From Prevotella sp. 10(H) (GTDB lineage: Bacteria > Bacteroidota > Bacteroidia > Bacteroidales > Dysgonomonadaceae), in the NCBI RefSeq assembly GCF_000711235.1, contig NZ_JOMI01000002.1, forward strand, positions 1 through 64,000: a DNA stretch of 64,000 bases. The letters run 5' to 3'. Below the pieces are notes generated by a model that was not told where the DNA came from, ran no database searches, and saw only the letters and a list, made by a program, of their open reading frames with translations. Shown one piece after another: positions 47,756 to 56,403 of this stretch (position 1 is the stretch's first letter; the number at the start of each line of letters is the position of its first letter). The translations under genes were made by a program, and so were the position numbers.

Positions 47756-49195
47756 ATGTTATTTGACTCCTTAACATTCCTGAAATTCCTTCCCATTGTA
47801 TTTTTACTACATTGGTTTATTTTCAGTAAAACAAAATCGAGGCAGAACATTTTTTTGTTGCTTGCCAGTTTTTATTTTTATGCCTGTTGGGACTGGCGCT
47901 TTTTGTTTTTGCTATCGTTTTCTATACTGATAAATTATGTTGCTGCCCTCGGGATGAGCAACTCTCCCCATAAGAAGAAAGCTATACTTATAGTCAGCCT
48001 GGTGATAAATATAGGCTTGCTTGCATTCTTCAAATATTACAACTTCTTTATAGACTCATTCAATGACCTGTTGTCGTCGTTCGGTGTAAATCAGAGCCTG
48101 CATTCGTTGTATATAATATTGCCGGTAGGTATTTCTTTCTACACATTCCATGGGATGTCATATATCATCGATGTATACAAAGACAAGATAAAACCGACAG
48201 GTAATCTGATCGATTACTCATTGTTCGTCAGTTACTTTCCGTTGCTTGTTGCAGGGCCTATAGAACGGGCGCATCATCTCCTCCCGCAATTGAAAGTAAA
48301 ACGTCAGTTCAATTACTTACAGGCCGCCGAAGGATTGAAGCAGATATTATGGGGCTTGTTCAAGAAAATGGCAATAGCCGATTTCTGTGCTTATCCGGCA
48401 AATCATATTTTTGACAATTTTGCGACATCTTCAGCCAGTACATTGTTGTTAGGTGCTTTTTTCTTTACGATACAGATTTATTGTGATTTTTCAGGGTATT
48501 CGGATATTGCTTTGGGTGTATCTAAACTATTCGGTATCAATCTTCTGAAAAATTTTAATTATCCCTATTTCTCCAGAGATATTGCAGAATTCTGGCGCAG
48601 GTGGCACATTTCCCTCTCCTCATGGTTTAAAGACTATCTGTATATCCCGCTCGGAGGCAGCCGCGGAGGAACATGGATGAGAGTGCGCAATACTTTTATT
48701 ATATTCCTTGTCAGTGGCTTCTGGCATGGCGCCAACTGGACTTTTATCGTATGGGGAGGACTTAATGCGCTGTTTATAATGCCGTCTATAATAATGCGGA
48801 GCAACCGTAAATCACTCAATACAGTTGCCGAAGGACGGATACTTCCATCAGTAAAAGAAGTATCACAGATGCTACTCACCTTTGTTTTGGCGTTACTGGC
48901 ATGGATTGTTTTCCGAGCTGAGAATATGACGGATGCGGTTAACTATATCGTTAATTTGTTCGATGTTTCCCTGTTTTCCCCTCCCGAATATCATCAACAT
49001 ACATTTATTTTTGTACAAATAATCTTTTTGTTTGTAGTCGAATGGTTTGGAAGAGAGAAGAATTTTGCTCTGGAGCAGTTTGGCAAAGATAAGCCGAGGT
49101 ATGTCAGATGGGCTTTCTATCTGATATTAATTGCTATGATTGTATCTAATATGCCCGAAAGTGGTAGTCAGGGATTTATTTATTTTCAATTTTAG
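47756..49195 (+). CDS. MBOAT-family membrane O-acyltransferase
   Basis: 479 residues and about 10-12 hydrophobic segments. Family signatures: GMSYIIDVYKDKI, YFPLLVAGPIERAHHLLPQL, RRWHISLSSWFKDYLYIPLGG, and the catalytic His in SGFWHGANWTFIVWG. Resembles AlgI/DltB-type acyltransferases that move acyl groups to extracytoplasmic polysaccharides. The next gene, 12 bp downstream, encodes an SGNH-like partner, the usual two-gene arrangement. The modified polymer is unknown. Confidence 0.94.
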   Translation: MLFDSLTFLKFLPIVFLLHWFIFSKTKSRQNIFLLLASFYFYACWDWRFLFLLSFSILINYVAALGMSNSPHKKKAILIVSLVINIGLLAFFKYYNFFIDSFNDLLSSFGVNQSLHSLYIILPVGISFYTFHGMSYIIDVYKDKIKPTGNLIDYSLFVSYFPLLVAGPIERAHHLLPQLKVKRQFNYLQAAEGLKQILWGLFKKMAIADFCAYPANHIFDNFATSSASTLLLGAFFFTIQIYCDFSGYSDIALGVSKLFGINLLKNFNYPYFSRDIAEFWRRWHISLSSWFKDYLYIPLGGSRGGTWMRVRNTFIIFLVSGFWHGANWTFIVWGGLNALFIMPSIIMRSNRKSLNTVAEGRILPSVKEVSQMLLTFVLALLAWIVFRAENMTDAVNYIVNLFDVSLFSPPEYHQHTFIFVQIIFLFVVEWFGREKNFALEQFGKDKPRYVRWAFYLILIAMIVSNMPESGSQGFIYFQF

Positions 49196-49207
49196 AACGA
49201 TGCAGAT

Positions 49208-50134
49208 ATGAAGAAATTTCTTACCGATATAATGAGATTTGCAGTTCTGATACTCATTGCCGGAGTTATTATCATCTTCCTACCTGCAACGCCACGATCA
49301 AAAGAATCGTTACTTTTCTCGGGGGTGCAGAAAGATTCTATGATGCAATATACATCCTCGCCCAGATTTATTATGATAGGGGGATCGAATATCGGAATGG
49401 GTATAAATAGCCAGATGATAAAGGATTCTTTACAGATGAATCCTATAAATACAGGCATAAATGCAATCATAGGATTAAAGTTTATGTTGGATCGTAATCA
49501 AAGATATATAAAGGCAGGAGATGTAGTTGTAGTTATTCCCGAATACAGCCAGTTTATGGGAGATTTTGCCTATGGTAATGAAGACCTGCTACGTATGATT
49601 TTCGACGTGTCTCTCTCTGATATTAAACTATTAGATAGCAGGCAATGGGATAGAATAATAGATGATATACCGAATTATATAAGGACTAAACTCCGCATTT
49701 CGAGTTATAAATATCCGCCCGGCAGTATTTCTCCGATATATTCCAATAAGGCATATAATCAATATGGAGATGCTGCTGCTCACTGGTATGAAGACGTGGA
49801 AAAAGAAAGAGAAATTATCTTACATCCTTTCGATCAGGAAATCAATCTACAGATAGTAGACTATATTCTTGAGTTTGCTAAAATAGTTGAGGCTAAAGGA
49901 GCGAAAGTGTATGTTTCTTATCCGGGGCTGAACGAATCCTCGTATAATGTTGAATGGACAACAAAATTAGACAGTATATTCCGGTCAAAGAAACTTAAAG
50001 TATTAGGAACACCGGAAGAATTTATTTTTCCCGATTCCCTGATTTACGACTATCCGTATCATTTTGTGAAAGAAGGAGTTGATCTGCGCACTAACGAATT
50101 GATAGAAGAATACAAAAAAAGTATAGCAGAATAG
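49208..50134 (+). CDS. SGNH/DltD-like partner of the MBOAT acyltransferase
   Basis: 308 residues. One N-terminal membrane anchor (FAVLILIAGVIIIFLPA). A GGSNIGMGINSQMI motif occupies the nucleophile position (GxSN), with NTGINAIIGLKFMLDR after it. Near the C-terminus, YDYPYHFVKEGVDLRT supplies a candidate Asp/His pair. The combination and the tight linkage to MBOAT suggest the extracytoplasmic acyl-transfer partner, as AlgX/AlgJ or DltD are for their systems. Exact family not certain. Confidence 0.75.
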   Translation: MKKFLTDIMRFAVLILIAGVIIIFLPATPRSKESLLFSGVQKDSMMQYTSSPRFIMIGGSNIGMGINSQMIKDSLQMNPINTGINAIIGLKFMLDRNQRYIKAGDVVVVIPEYSQFMGDFAYGNEDLLRMIFDVSLSDIKLLDSRQWDRIIDDIPNYIRTKLRISSYKYPPGSISPIYSNKAYNQYGDAAAHWYEDVEKEREIILHPFDQEINLQIVDYILEFAKIVEAKGAKVYVSYPGLNESSYNVEWTTKLDSIFRSKKLKVLGTPEEFIFPDSLIYDYPYHFVKEGVDLRTNELIEEYKKSIAE

Positions 50135-50148
50135 ATTAACTTCGCTAT

Positions 50149-50514
50149 ATGGATGAAGAAGTTGATAAATCTCAACATGTAACACATAAATCTTATGAAG
50201 GCCGTGTCCCTGCATGCGGTGTATTCTGTGGCGGATGCCCGATTTATGTAAGGGAAAAGAAACCTTGTCCGGGAGCAGATGTCAACAAAGCCCGATGTGA
50301 GAACTGCAGGACATTTCATCTCTGCTGTCAGGCTAGGGGAATAAACCATTGTCATCAATGCGAAATATTTCCCTGTGCAAAATTTAGAGGTTTTGCCAAG
50401 CGGTGGCTGAAGTACGGACAGGATTTTATAGCTAACCAGAAACTATTGAAGAATATAGGAGAGGAATCATTCCTCAGATATTATAACGCAAAAGTGAATG
50501 AAATAAAAGAATGA
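50149..50514 (+). CDS. DUF3795 cysteine-rich protein
   Basis: 121 residues. Ten cysteines in paired motifs (CGVFCGGCPIY, CPGAD, CENCRTFHLCC, CHQCEIFPC) fit the DUF3795 putative zinc-binding family. The pairs could bind zinc or a cluster. Function unknown. It follows the SGNH-like gene by 14 bp, and its stop is embedded in the terminator stem. Confidence 0.88.
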   Translation: MDEEVDKSQHVTHKSYEGRVPACGVFCGGCPIYVREKKPCPGADVNKARCENCRTFHLCCQARGINHCHQCEIFPCAKFRGFAKRWLKYGQDFIANQKLLKNIGEESFLRYYNAKVNEIKE

Positions 50515-50551
50515 AGCTTTGCGGCTACTGAAGGGACTACCGCAAAGCTTC
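50513..50551. terminator. Terminator overlapping the DUF3795 stop codon
   Basis: Perfect 12-bp stem gaagctttgcgg/ccgcaaagcttc around a 15-base loop. The left arm starts in the TGA stop. It also ends the convergent outer-membrane protein gene region. Confidence 0.75.
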
Positions 50552-50586
50552 GGGGGTACATATAGTTAAAGGAAATTACAGTGTAG

Positions 50587-51489
50587 TTAGAATGTGTATC
50601 TTATTGCTGTGGAAACATAAAATGACTGTGAAAAACGAGGATCTTCCTCTCTATTCATCGATTTGAAAAAGGCTTTCAGGCTTCTTTCCGTATAGTAGGC
50701 CGGACGATAGCTCGACATACCGACAGTGACCGGAATGGAAAATGATTTGTTTATTTTGAATTCAGTACGAAGGCCATAGGTCAGATACTGATGGGAAAAT
50801 ATCATGTCTTTCCCGTCTATTTTTTCCATTGCAGCCGAACCTCCCATTTCACCCACAACGCTTAACTCTATATTCTTATGCACCTGCATGCCTGCCGATA
50901 CCTCAAGGGCATCCATCATCGAAACATTTACTTTATAACGGCCGCTCAGCCGCCAGTTGAAGTAAAATGCGGGGAAGGCCATAGGATAACCAAACGAAGT
51001 ATTTATTGCAAGCCCTCCCCCCAAGTCAAGATTATCTTTCAGGTGCCATATAAGTATAGCGCCTCCGTGACCTAGCACGTTTTTCATTCCTATCCTAGAG
51101 ATGTCGGCGTGGGCAGTATAGGTTCCGACACCTAATGTGGCAAGGATAGACAGCTTTTCACGTATGGGCCGTATGTGCATTAATGATACTTGGGCATTCA
51201 TTATCTCCGACGGACACAGGTTTCTGGGTAGATCTTTATTGTCGAAAGAGGTATAAGATCCTCCTATGCCGATTCTCCATGCTGTTGGCCTGTTGTTTTC
51301 ATTCAGTTTCATCGAAAGCGGTATCATCACTCCTCCCGATATAACCTTTGCATCTCCCTTTCCTCCTGTTTTGTTGCCATCGATGTCTTTGTAGTTGGAA
51401 CGGCCTATGTATTCTGCTTTCAGATAGGCCTGGGCATTTATTCCGATATTTACCGACGTTAAAAATAAAAAAGTAAATATAAATCTCAT
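50587..51489 (-). CDS. Outer-membrane beta-barrel protein, divergent from lytS
   Basis: 300 residues. Signal peptide MRFIFTFLFLTSVNIGINAQA. The mature part is made of alternating hydrophobic strands with Gly and aromatic residues and ends in YVSTAIRYTF, a C-terminal aromatic suited to BAM assembly. No specific family recognised. A pair of LytTR-like half-sites at 51575-51604 lies 86 bp upstream in the same orientation and spacing as before the porin at 53450 and the VWA gene. It is inferred to be a target of the adjacent LytS/LytTR system. Confidence 0.8.
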   Translation of the reverse strand: MRFIFTFLFLTSVNIGINAQAYLKAEYIGRSNYKDIDGNKTGGKGDAKVISGGVMIPLSMKLNENNRPTAWRIGIGGSYTSFDNKDLPRNLCPSEIMNAQVSLMHIRPIREKLSILATLGVGTYTAHADISRIGMKNVLGHGGAILIWHLKDNLDLGGGLAINTSFGYPMAFPAFYFNWRLSGRYKVNVSMMDALEVSAGMQVHKNIELSVVGEMGGSAAMEKIDGKDMIFSHQYLTYGLRTEFKINKSFSIPVTVGMSSYRPAYYTERSLKAFFKSMNREEDPRFSQSFYVSTAIRYTF

Positions 51490-51533
51490 ATGTTAGTATA
51501 ATTAGGTTATAGCTTAATTACGCTTTATGGATA

Positions 51534-51604
51534 CAAATATTGTGGAACAGGAGGGCTTTTTCGAAATGCGTTTGACGAACGGCAGTTTCCTTATGACGAA
51601 CGGT
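51534..51604 (-). promoter_or_regulatory. LytTR-like operator pair and -7 element of the outer-membrane protein gene
   Basis: On the minus strand, half-sites ACCGTTCGT (51596-51604) and GCCGTTCGT (51575-51583) are direct repeats with 21-bp period. ATATTTG lies at 51534-51540, 35 bp from the proximal half-site. The first half-site fits the published LytTR consensus [TA][AC][CA]GTTN[AG][TC] at all nine positions. The pair also lies 37-66 bp upstream of lytS, which may therefore be autoregulated. Confidence 0.75.
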
Positions 51605-51640
51605 GAGTCACTTCTATTTTTTATCTTTTATATTTGTGTT

Positions 51641-52663
51641 ATGAAAAGTACTGCTTATAGAAATTACTTATATTATTATATCCTGCTTTGGGTGATGCTG
51701 GCTTCATTATTCTTCTTCCAGTATATCAATCAGGTCTCGTGGACGGAATCCATAATATTTTCGGTTATTTTGTTTACACCGACTGCCGTTGTTACGAATT
51801 ATCTGAGCAATAATTTATTGCCTAAGGCTGTACAGAACAGGAATATGAAGCGGTTTGTATTTCAGTTCATCATCATATCGTTGCTACAGGCATTTTTTCA
51901 TTTCATTATGTTTATAACATTTGAGAAACTGGAGCAAATGGGAGTATTTGAACAATCCGAATTAATGCGAACGCATTTTCATCCTATTATAGAATATGTG
52001 ATGTCCGTTCCTGCTGTAGTTACCATTAATATCGGATTTTGCGGAATACGTTTTTATTTTGAACACACCCAACTGCAGGAGGTGCATCTCAAAACTCAAT
52101 TGCAGGTGCTTCAGCAACAGATCAATCCTCATTTTATGTTTAATGTTCTGAACCATATTTATATTCTGATGCAGAAGGATGTGAACAAATCTTCCGAACT
52201 ATTGGTAAAATATTCCGAAATACTCCGTTACCAACTCTATAACGGCAAAGAGGAACTTGTTCCGTTGGGGCAGGAAATACAGTTCCTGAAAGATGTAATA
52301 GCCGTGGAAAAGATGCGATGGGGAGACGAACTGAAAGTACGGGAATTTTGGGATATTGAGGATCAAGAAAGAAAAATTCAACCTCTATTACTTATATCAT
52401 TTGTAGAAAATGCCTTCAAGCATGTATCCCGTTCGATATCCGAAACCGGATATATCAATATACTTTTAAGGCAAAAAGGAAACGACCTTAGGATAGAGGT
52501 AGAAAATTCCAAATCTGTGCGGCAGCCCAAAAAGAATAAGAGTTCGGGCATGGGACTGACCAATATAAAAGAACGCTTGGGGATACTCTATCCACACAAA
52601 CACAAATTATTAATAGAAGAATCGGAGATGATTTATATTATCCGGCTCAATATTACGTTATAA
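51641..52663 (+). CDS. LytS/YehU-family sensor histidine kinase
   Basis: The frame is open from an ATG at 51527, but codons 17-26 of that version coincide with the operator pair. I therefore favour ATG 51641 (MKSTAYRNYLYYYILLW), about 340 residues. Four membrane helices precede a His_kinase domain with the H-box QQINPHFMFNVLNHIY and an HATPase domain (FVENAFKHV, then SSGMGLTNIKERL). It lacks the large 5TM-LYT and GAF input domains, as Bacteroidota members do. The signal is unknown. It is followed 38 bp later by its LytTR regulator. Confidence 0.92.
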   Translation: MKSTAYRNYLYYYILLWVMLASLFFFQYINQVSWTESIIFSVILFTPTAVVTNYLSNNLLPKAVQNRNMKRFVFQFIIISLLQAFFHFIMFITFEKLEQMGVFEQSELMRTHFHPIIEYVMSVPAVVTINIGFCGIRFYFEHTQLQEVHLKTQLQVLQQQINPHFMFNVLNHIYILMQKDVNKSSELLVKYSEILRYQLYNGKEELVPLGQEIQFLKDVIAVEKMRWGDELKVREFWDIEDQERKIQPLLLISFVENAFKHVSRSISETGYINILLRQKGNDLRIEVENSKSVRQPKKNKSSGMGLTNIKERLGILYPHKHKLLIEESEMIYIIRLNITL

Positions 52664-52701
52664 GTTTTGATAAGACTTTAACCTTGTAAAACTATTTTTT
52701 G

Positions 52702-53403
52702 ATGAAATGTCTGATCGTTGACGACGAACCTATAGCCCGCGAAGGAATAATTGATTACATAAACACAGTCGATTTTCTGGAAGTTGCAGGAGTATGCTCT
52801 TCGGCAATAGAAGCGGCTGAAATGCTGAAAAGCATAGATATCGACCTTATGTTTCTGGATATACAGATGCCGCATCTTACCGGACTTGAATTTCTGGAAG
52901 CATTGGACAATCCGCCGCTGACTATTCTTACTACTGCTTATTCTGAATATGCACTTGAAGGGTTCCGGCTGCAGGTAGCCGATTATCTGATGAAACCGAT
53001 TACATTCCAGCGGTTTTTTCAGGCAGCCATGAAAGCGCAGGAAATTTTCCTGTTGAAACAGAAAGAAAATGATATAAGCCGCGATATGTATGTACGTCAG
53101 GGAGATTCTTTTGTGAAAATTACATGGAGCGATATTCTTTATATAGAAAGTATGCAGAACTATCTGAAACTTCATTTTGCCGATAAAACACTGACTATTC
53201 ATCAGACTATGGTGTCTATCGAAGAAATGCTTCCGAAAGAATATTTTTTTCGTATACACAAATCATTTCTGGTCAATATCTCGCATATAGGGATGATAAA
53301 CGGCGGTCGTCTTTTTGTTAACGGGAGGGAGTTGCCTATTTCGCGGCAGCGGAGAGATGAGTTATTGAATACAGTAGTATATAAAAAGCTGATAAGTAAA
53401 TAA
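52702..53403 (+). CDS. LytTR-family response regulator
   Basis: Start at ATG 52702 (MKCLIVDDEP); a TTG three bases earlier is not needed. The receiver domain has Asp53 in MFLDIQMPH, Thr in TTAYSEYA, and Lys in YLMKPITF. The LytTR DNA-binding domain lies at about 135-230 (VKITWSDILYIESMQNYLKLHF, then FFRIHKSFLVNISHI). LytTR proteins bind paired direct repeats about two helix turns apart. Such pairs are found before three genes of this window, two of them the direct neighbours. Confidence 0.95.
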   Translation: MKCLIVDDEPIAREGIIDYINTVDFLEVAGVCSSAIEAAEMLKSIDIDLMFLDIQMPHLTGLEFLEALDNPPLTILTTAYSEYALEGFRLQVADYLMKPITFQRFFQAAMKAQEIFLLKQKENDISRDMYVRQGDSFVKITWSDILYIESMQNYLKLHFADKTLTIHQTMVSIEEMLPKEYFFRIHKSFLVNISHIGMINGGRLFVNGRELPISRQRRDELLNTVVYKKLISK

Positions 53404-53404
53404 A

Positions 53405-53431
53405 CAAAGCCTGATTGTTAGTCAGGCTTTG
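53405..53431. terminator. Terminator after the LytTR gene
   Basis: Stem caaagcctga/tcaggctttg with a 7-base loop, then agttttta. It lies between convergent genes. Confidence 0.85.
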
Positions 53432-53449
53432 CAGTTTTTATGGCATCGT

Positions 53450-54058
53450 TCAGAATTTCAGCCCAAGTGAAGCGTATGCATTACGGTTTCTCACTTTGAC
53501 GCCTTTCATATCATTGATGTTTAATAATCCGAAGTCATAACCGAGATTGAATGCAATCTTACCCACTTCTACACCTGCTCCACCACCGATACCAAAATCG
53601 AAGCGTTTGAAACGATTATCACCGAAAATATTCACCTTTTCACCGTCGGTTTTCATCTTTCCACCTAAACCGTATGCTGCATACGGGCCTGCATTGATTA
53701 CAAGTTTTACGTCGGATGCAACATCAAATTTGTATGCTGCATGTACTGGTATCTGCAGATATATAGGATTATATCTTGTTTGTGCTCCTTTCTTAGGCTT
53801 ATGCTTTGCTCCTTTGGTAACGAATTCAAGGCCTGTCAATACATATACGTTCTCAGTAAGGGCAATGTCGAAAGTGATACCTGCCTGATATTTGATAGCA
53901 GATTTCATATCTTTTATATCCCCGCCGAAGTCCGACAGATTTATTCCTCCTTTTATTCCGATAGTCACCGGAGGTGTTTGTGCATTGGCGTTGAAGCCTG
54001 TCTGCAATAATAATACAAGAGCTATAACAAGTACCCAGATAAATCCGATTTTGTTCAT
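53450..54058 (-). CDS. Porin-family (PorT-like) outer-membrane beta-barrel protein
   Basis: 202 residues. Signal peptide ends in GFNANAQ. The mature start TIGIKGGINLSDFGGD and strand pattern (YLQIPVHAAYKFD, FGIGGGAGVEVGKIAF) match the small 8-stranded PorT/outer_membrane_2 barrels. It ends in ASLGLKF. A LytTR-like operator pair (54140-54169) lies 82 bp upstream, with the same design as that before the other outer-membrane gene flanking the LytS/LytTR pair. A target role is inferred. Confidence 0.88.
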   Translation of the reverse strand: MNKIGFIWVLVIALVLLLQTGFNANAQTPPVTIGIKGGINLSDFGGDIKDMKSAIKYQAGITFDIALTENVYVLTGLEFVTKGAKHKPKKGAQTRYNPIYLQIPVHAAYKFDVASDVKLVINAGPYAAYGLGGKMKTDGEKVNIFGDNRFKRFDFGIGGGAGVEVGKIAFNLGYDFGLLNINDMKGVKVRNRNAYASLGLKF

Positions 54059-54099
54059 AATGTCAATAGTTTGAGTTTGTAATTAATAAATTATGAACG

Positions 54100-54169
54100 C
54101 AAATATCCGCTTGTTTACTCCCGATGCAAAATCTATTTGATGAACGGGTACTTACTTATGATAAACGGT
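54100..54169 (-). promoter_or_regulatory. LytTR-like operator pair and -7 element of the porin gene
   Basis: Minus-strand half-sites ACCGTTTAT (54161-54169) and CCCGTTCAT (54140-54148), period 21 bp, with ATATTTG at 54100-54106, 34 bp from the proximal site. The flank after each half-site reads CA, and the linker (CATAAGTAAG) resembles that of the first operator (CATAAGGAAA). Confidence 0.75.
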
Positions 54170-54179
54170 AAATAGGGCA

Positions 54180-55064
54180 TTATTTTACCAGCGAATCGTA
54201 TACTGCCTTTGATATATCGGCTATCATTTTACAGTTTACATAGGAGCTTTCCATAGAGTCGGCGACAAATACAGCCAGTGAGTAACAACGTCCGTCGGGC
54301 AGTTGAACAATAGCAATATCGTTCTCCGCAGCATTCAGTCCTTCGTCATTCCTGAACGAAGAGCCTGTCTTATGGGCGACAACTGTTCCTTCAGGCAGCA
54401 ATGCCTTTATCTTGTTCTTTCCTGTCGGAGAATCAGTCATTATACTCCATAGAAAATCGTGGAATGGCTGGGGCAGAATATTTCCGGTTCTGAATTTTTC
54501 GAGTACCAGTGTTGCGGTGTATGGTGTACTCCAGTTGGTATATTGTACTTCCCACGGGCCGTGCATTTCTTCTTCGGTAGCGGCTATGGCAAAGTCCGTC
54601 ATGCCGAGGTTTCTTATATATTTATCTGCTACATCTGTACCTCCGATAAAACGGAAAAGTATATCACAGCCGTTATTATCGCTTAACGATACGGTATATC
54701 TTAAGATTTCACCGACCGATAATTCCACATTCCCTTCCGGATAATCATCCCTTAACGGACTATGTGTATTTGGCAATAAATCGCTTTTCTTTACTGATAT
54801 TTTGTGGTCGAGCGTCATATTATTCTTATCCAGATAATCGAGGACTGCCAGTGCCAGATGAAATTTATAAACGCTCTGTGTAGGATAATGGAAATTATTA
54901 TTGACAGTCAGGGTATCTTTTCCATCCACTATCAACGCAACACCAACTTTAGCATCCTTTCCACCGATGATTCCGGATATTTCTTTTCTTAACTTATCGC
55001 CTTGTGAAAAAAGACATGAGGTTACCGCAAAGGCAGTGATAAGCAGTAAAATGAAGCGCCTCAT
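54180..55064 (-). CDS. Class A beta-lactamase, subclass A2-like (CfxA/CepA group), possibly a lipoprotein
   Basis: 294 residues. Catalytic Ser64 and Lys67 in SVYKF, SDN at 128-130, the omega-loop segment EEEMHG at 164-169 followed by the subclass signature WEVQYTNWSTP, and KTG at 232-234. The enzyme hydrolyses beta-lactams in the periplasm. The signal reads AVTSC, a possible lipobox with Cys17, so it may be lipid-anchored. It starts four bases after cbpM, so it appears to be the last gene of a cbpA-cbpM-bla unit. The spectrum cannot be predicted. Confidence 0.93.
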   Translation of the reverse strand: MRRFILLLITAFAVTSCLFSQGDKLRKEISGIIGGKDAKVGVALIVDGKDTLTVNNNFHYPTQSVYKFHLALAVLDYLDKNNMTLDHKISVKKSDLLPNTHSPLRDDYPEGNVELSVGEILRYTVSLSDNNGCDILFRFIGGTDVADKYIRNLGMTDFAIAATEEEMHGPWEVQYTNWSTPYTATLVLEKFRTGNILPQPFHDFLWSIMTDSPTGKNKIKALLPEGTVVAHKTGSSFRNDEGLNAAENDIAIVQLPDGRCYSLAVFVADSMESSYVNCKMIADISKAVYDSLVK

Positions 55065-55068
55065 ATTT

Positions 55069-55356
55069 TCAATCTATTAATCTTAATTGCTCTTTCAGCC
55101 GATGTATCTCGTCCTGCATCACATCTATTTTATCCAGCAGGTTCTGTATTACGTCTATGCCCGCTACATTGATTGACAGGTCGTAGTACCAGCGCACATA
55201 CTGGTCGAGATTTTTTAGTTGCGAAATATGAATATATCGCTCGTTTTCTATACTGCTTATCTGTATCAGTCCTTCGTTTTCGAGTTGTACGATAAAGTCA
55301 GGCTCCACCTGATTCTGTATGCAATATTCGCGTATGATGATTAATTCTGATGTCAT
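55069..55356 (-). CDS. cbpM: Chaperone modulator CbpM-like (MerR-type) protein
   Basis: 95 residues. An N-terminal winged-helix-like part (LIIIREYCIQNQVEPDFIVQL) precedes a C-terminal coiled coil (LLDKIDVMQDEIHRLKEQLRL). CbpM binds the J domain of CbpA and inhibits it. Position directly after the J-protein gene supports the call; bla follows within five bases. Confidence 0.88.
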   Translation of the reverse strand: MTSELIIIREYCIQNQVEPDFIVQLENEGLIQISSIENERYIHISQLKNLDQYVRWYYDLSINVAGIDVIQNLLDKIDVMQDEIHRLKEQLRLID

Positions 55357-55374
55357 AACTGTGGTGCTTTAGGG

Positions 55375-56298
55375 TTAAGACTTTGCTAACTTTTCGAACA
55401 ACTCCTTCTGTTCATCTGTCAGGCTGGTAGGAATCTCTACCGAATAGGTAATAATAAGGTCGCCGTGCTGGCCGTCTTTTTTATAGACAGGGAATCCTTT
55501 TCCTTTCAATCTTACTTTAGTGCCGTTCTGGGTACCCGGTGCTACTTTCAGTTTCACCTTTCCGGTAAATGTGTTAACGGTTTGTTCGCCGCCAAGAACC
55601 GCAGTATAGAGGTTCAGATTTGCATTTGTATATAAATCGTTCCCTACCCGTTTAAAGTCAGGATCTTCTTCTATAATGAAAGTGATATACAGGTCGCCGT
55701 TAGGGCCTCCGTTCTTACCCGGTGAACCCTGTCCGGCAAGTTTTATCACCTGCCCGTCAGAAACTCCGGCCGGAATAGTGATACGCAGGTTTTTACCATC
55801 TAGGGTGAGCATACGTTTATGAGTTTCTGCCGCATCGCGCAGGCTGAGGTGAAGTTCGGAAGTATAATCCTGCCCTCTGTACCCTCTGCTGCGGCTACTC
55901 CCTGCCGATGAGCGTCTGCCACCGAACAAGGATTCGAAGAAATCGGAAAAACCACCTTCCTCATCCCCGTCGAAACTGAATGAGCCTCCGCTGCCAAATC
56001 CTCCAAAACTGCCGTAGTCGGCAAATCCTCCGTTGCGGGATTGCTGCTGTCTTGCTTTTTCGTATTCTTCGGCATGCTTCCAGTTTTCCCCGTATTCATC
56101 GTATTTCTTACGTTTTTCGGGGTCGGAGAGTACTTCGTTCGCTTCGTTTATCTGTTGGAATTTCTTCTTCGCTTCTTCATCATTCGGGTTAATGTCCGGA
56201 TGATATTTGCGGGCCAGTTTACGGTAGGCTTTTTTTATGTCATCCGCACTGGCTGTCTTGGATATTCCTAATATGCTGTAATAGTCTATGAATGCCAT
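55375..56298 (-). CDS. cbpA: DnaJ-class curved-DNA-binding co-chaperone
   Basis: 307 residues. J domain at 1-68 with HPD at 33-35 (KYHPDINPN). A Gly/Phe/Ser-rich linker runs from about 90 to 140 ([16 protein letters not shown]). Two C-terminal substrate-binding domains follow ([39 protein letters not shown]). The zinc-finger of true DnaJ is missing, which defines the CbpA type. Followed by its modulator cbpM. Confidence 0.93.
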   Translation of the reverse strand: MAFIDYYSILGISKTASADDIKKAYRKLARKYHPDINPNDEEAKKKFQQINEANEVLSDPEKRKKYDEYGENWKHAEEYEKARQQQSRNGGFADYGSFGGFGSGGSFSFDGDEEGGFSDFFESLFGGRRSSAGSSRSRGYRGQDYTSELHLSLRDAAETHKRMLTLDGKNLRITIPAGVSDGQVIKLAGQGSPGKNGGPNGDLYITFIIEEDPDFKRVGNDLYTNANLNLYTAVLGGEQTVNTFTGKVKLKVAPGTQNGTKVRLKGKGFPVYKKDGQHGDLIITYSVEIPTSLTDEQKELFEKLAKS

Positions 56299-56315
56299 TG
56301 TATTTAGTTGTTAAA

Positions 56316-56346
56316 GCCCCTCCAACCTCCCCTAAGGGGAGGCTTA
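56316..56346. repeat. Short GC-rich palindrome between the exonuclease and cbpA
   Basis: cctcccc-taa-ggggagg with flanking aagcccctcc and ggcttaag. It may act as a terminator for the exonuclease gene. Similar CTCCCC-TAA-GGGGAG hairpins are widespread intergenic elements in Bacteroidota. Confidence 0.55.
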
Positions 56347-56403
56347 AGCAGGCCACAAGTATAATTAATTTTTCATATACTCTCTAAAAGTTCCCCATGA
56401 AGA

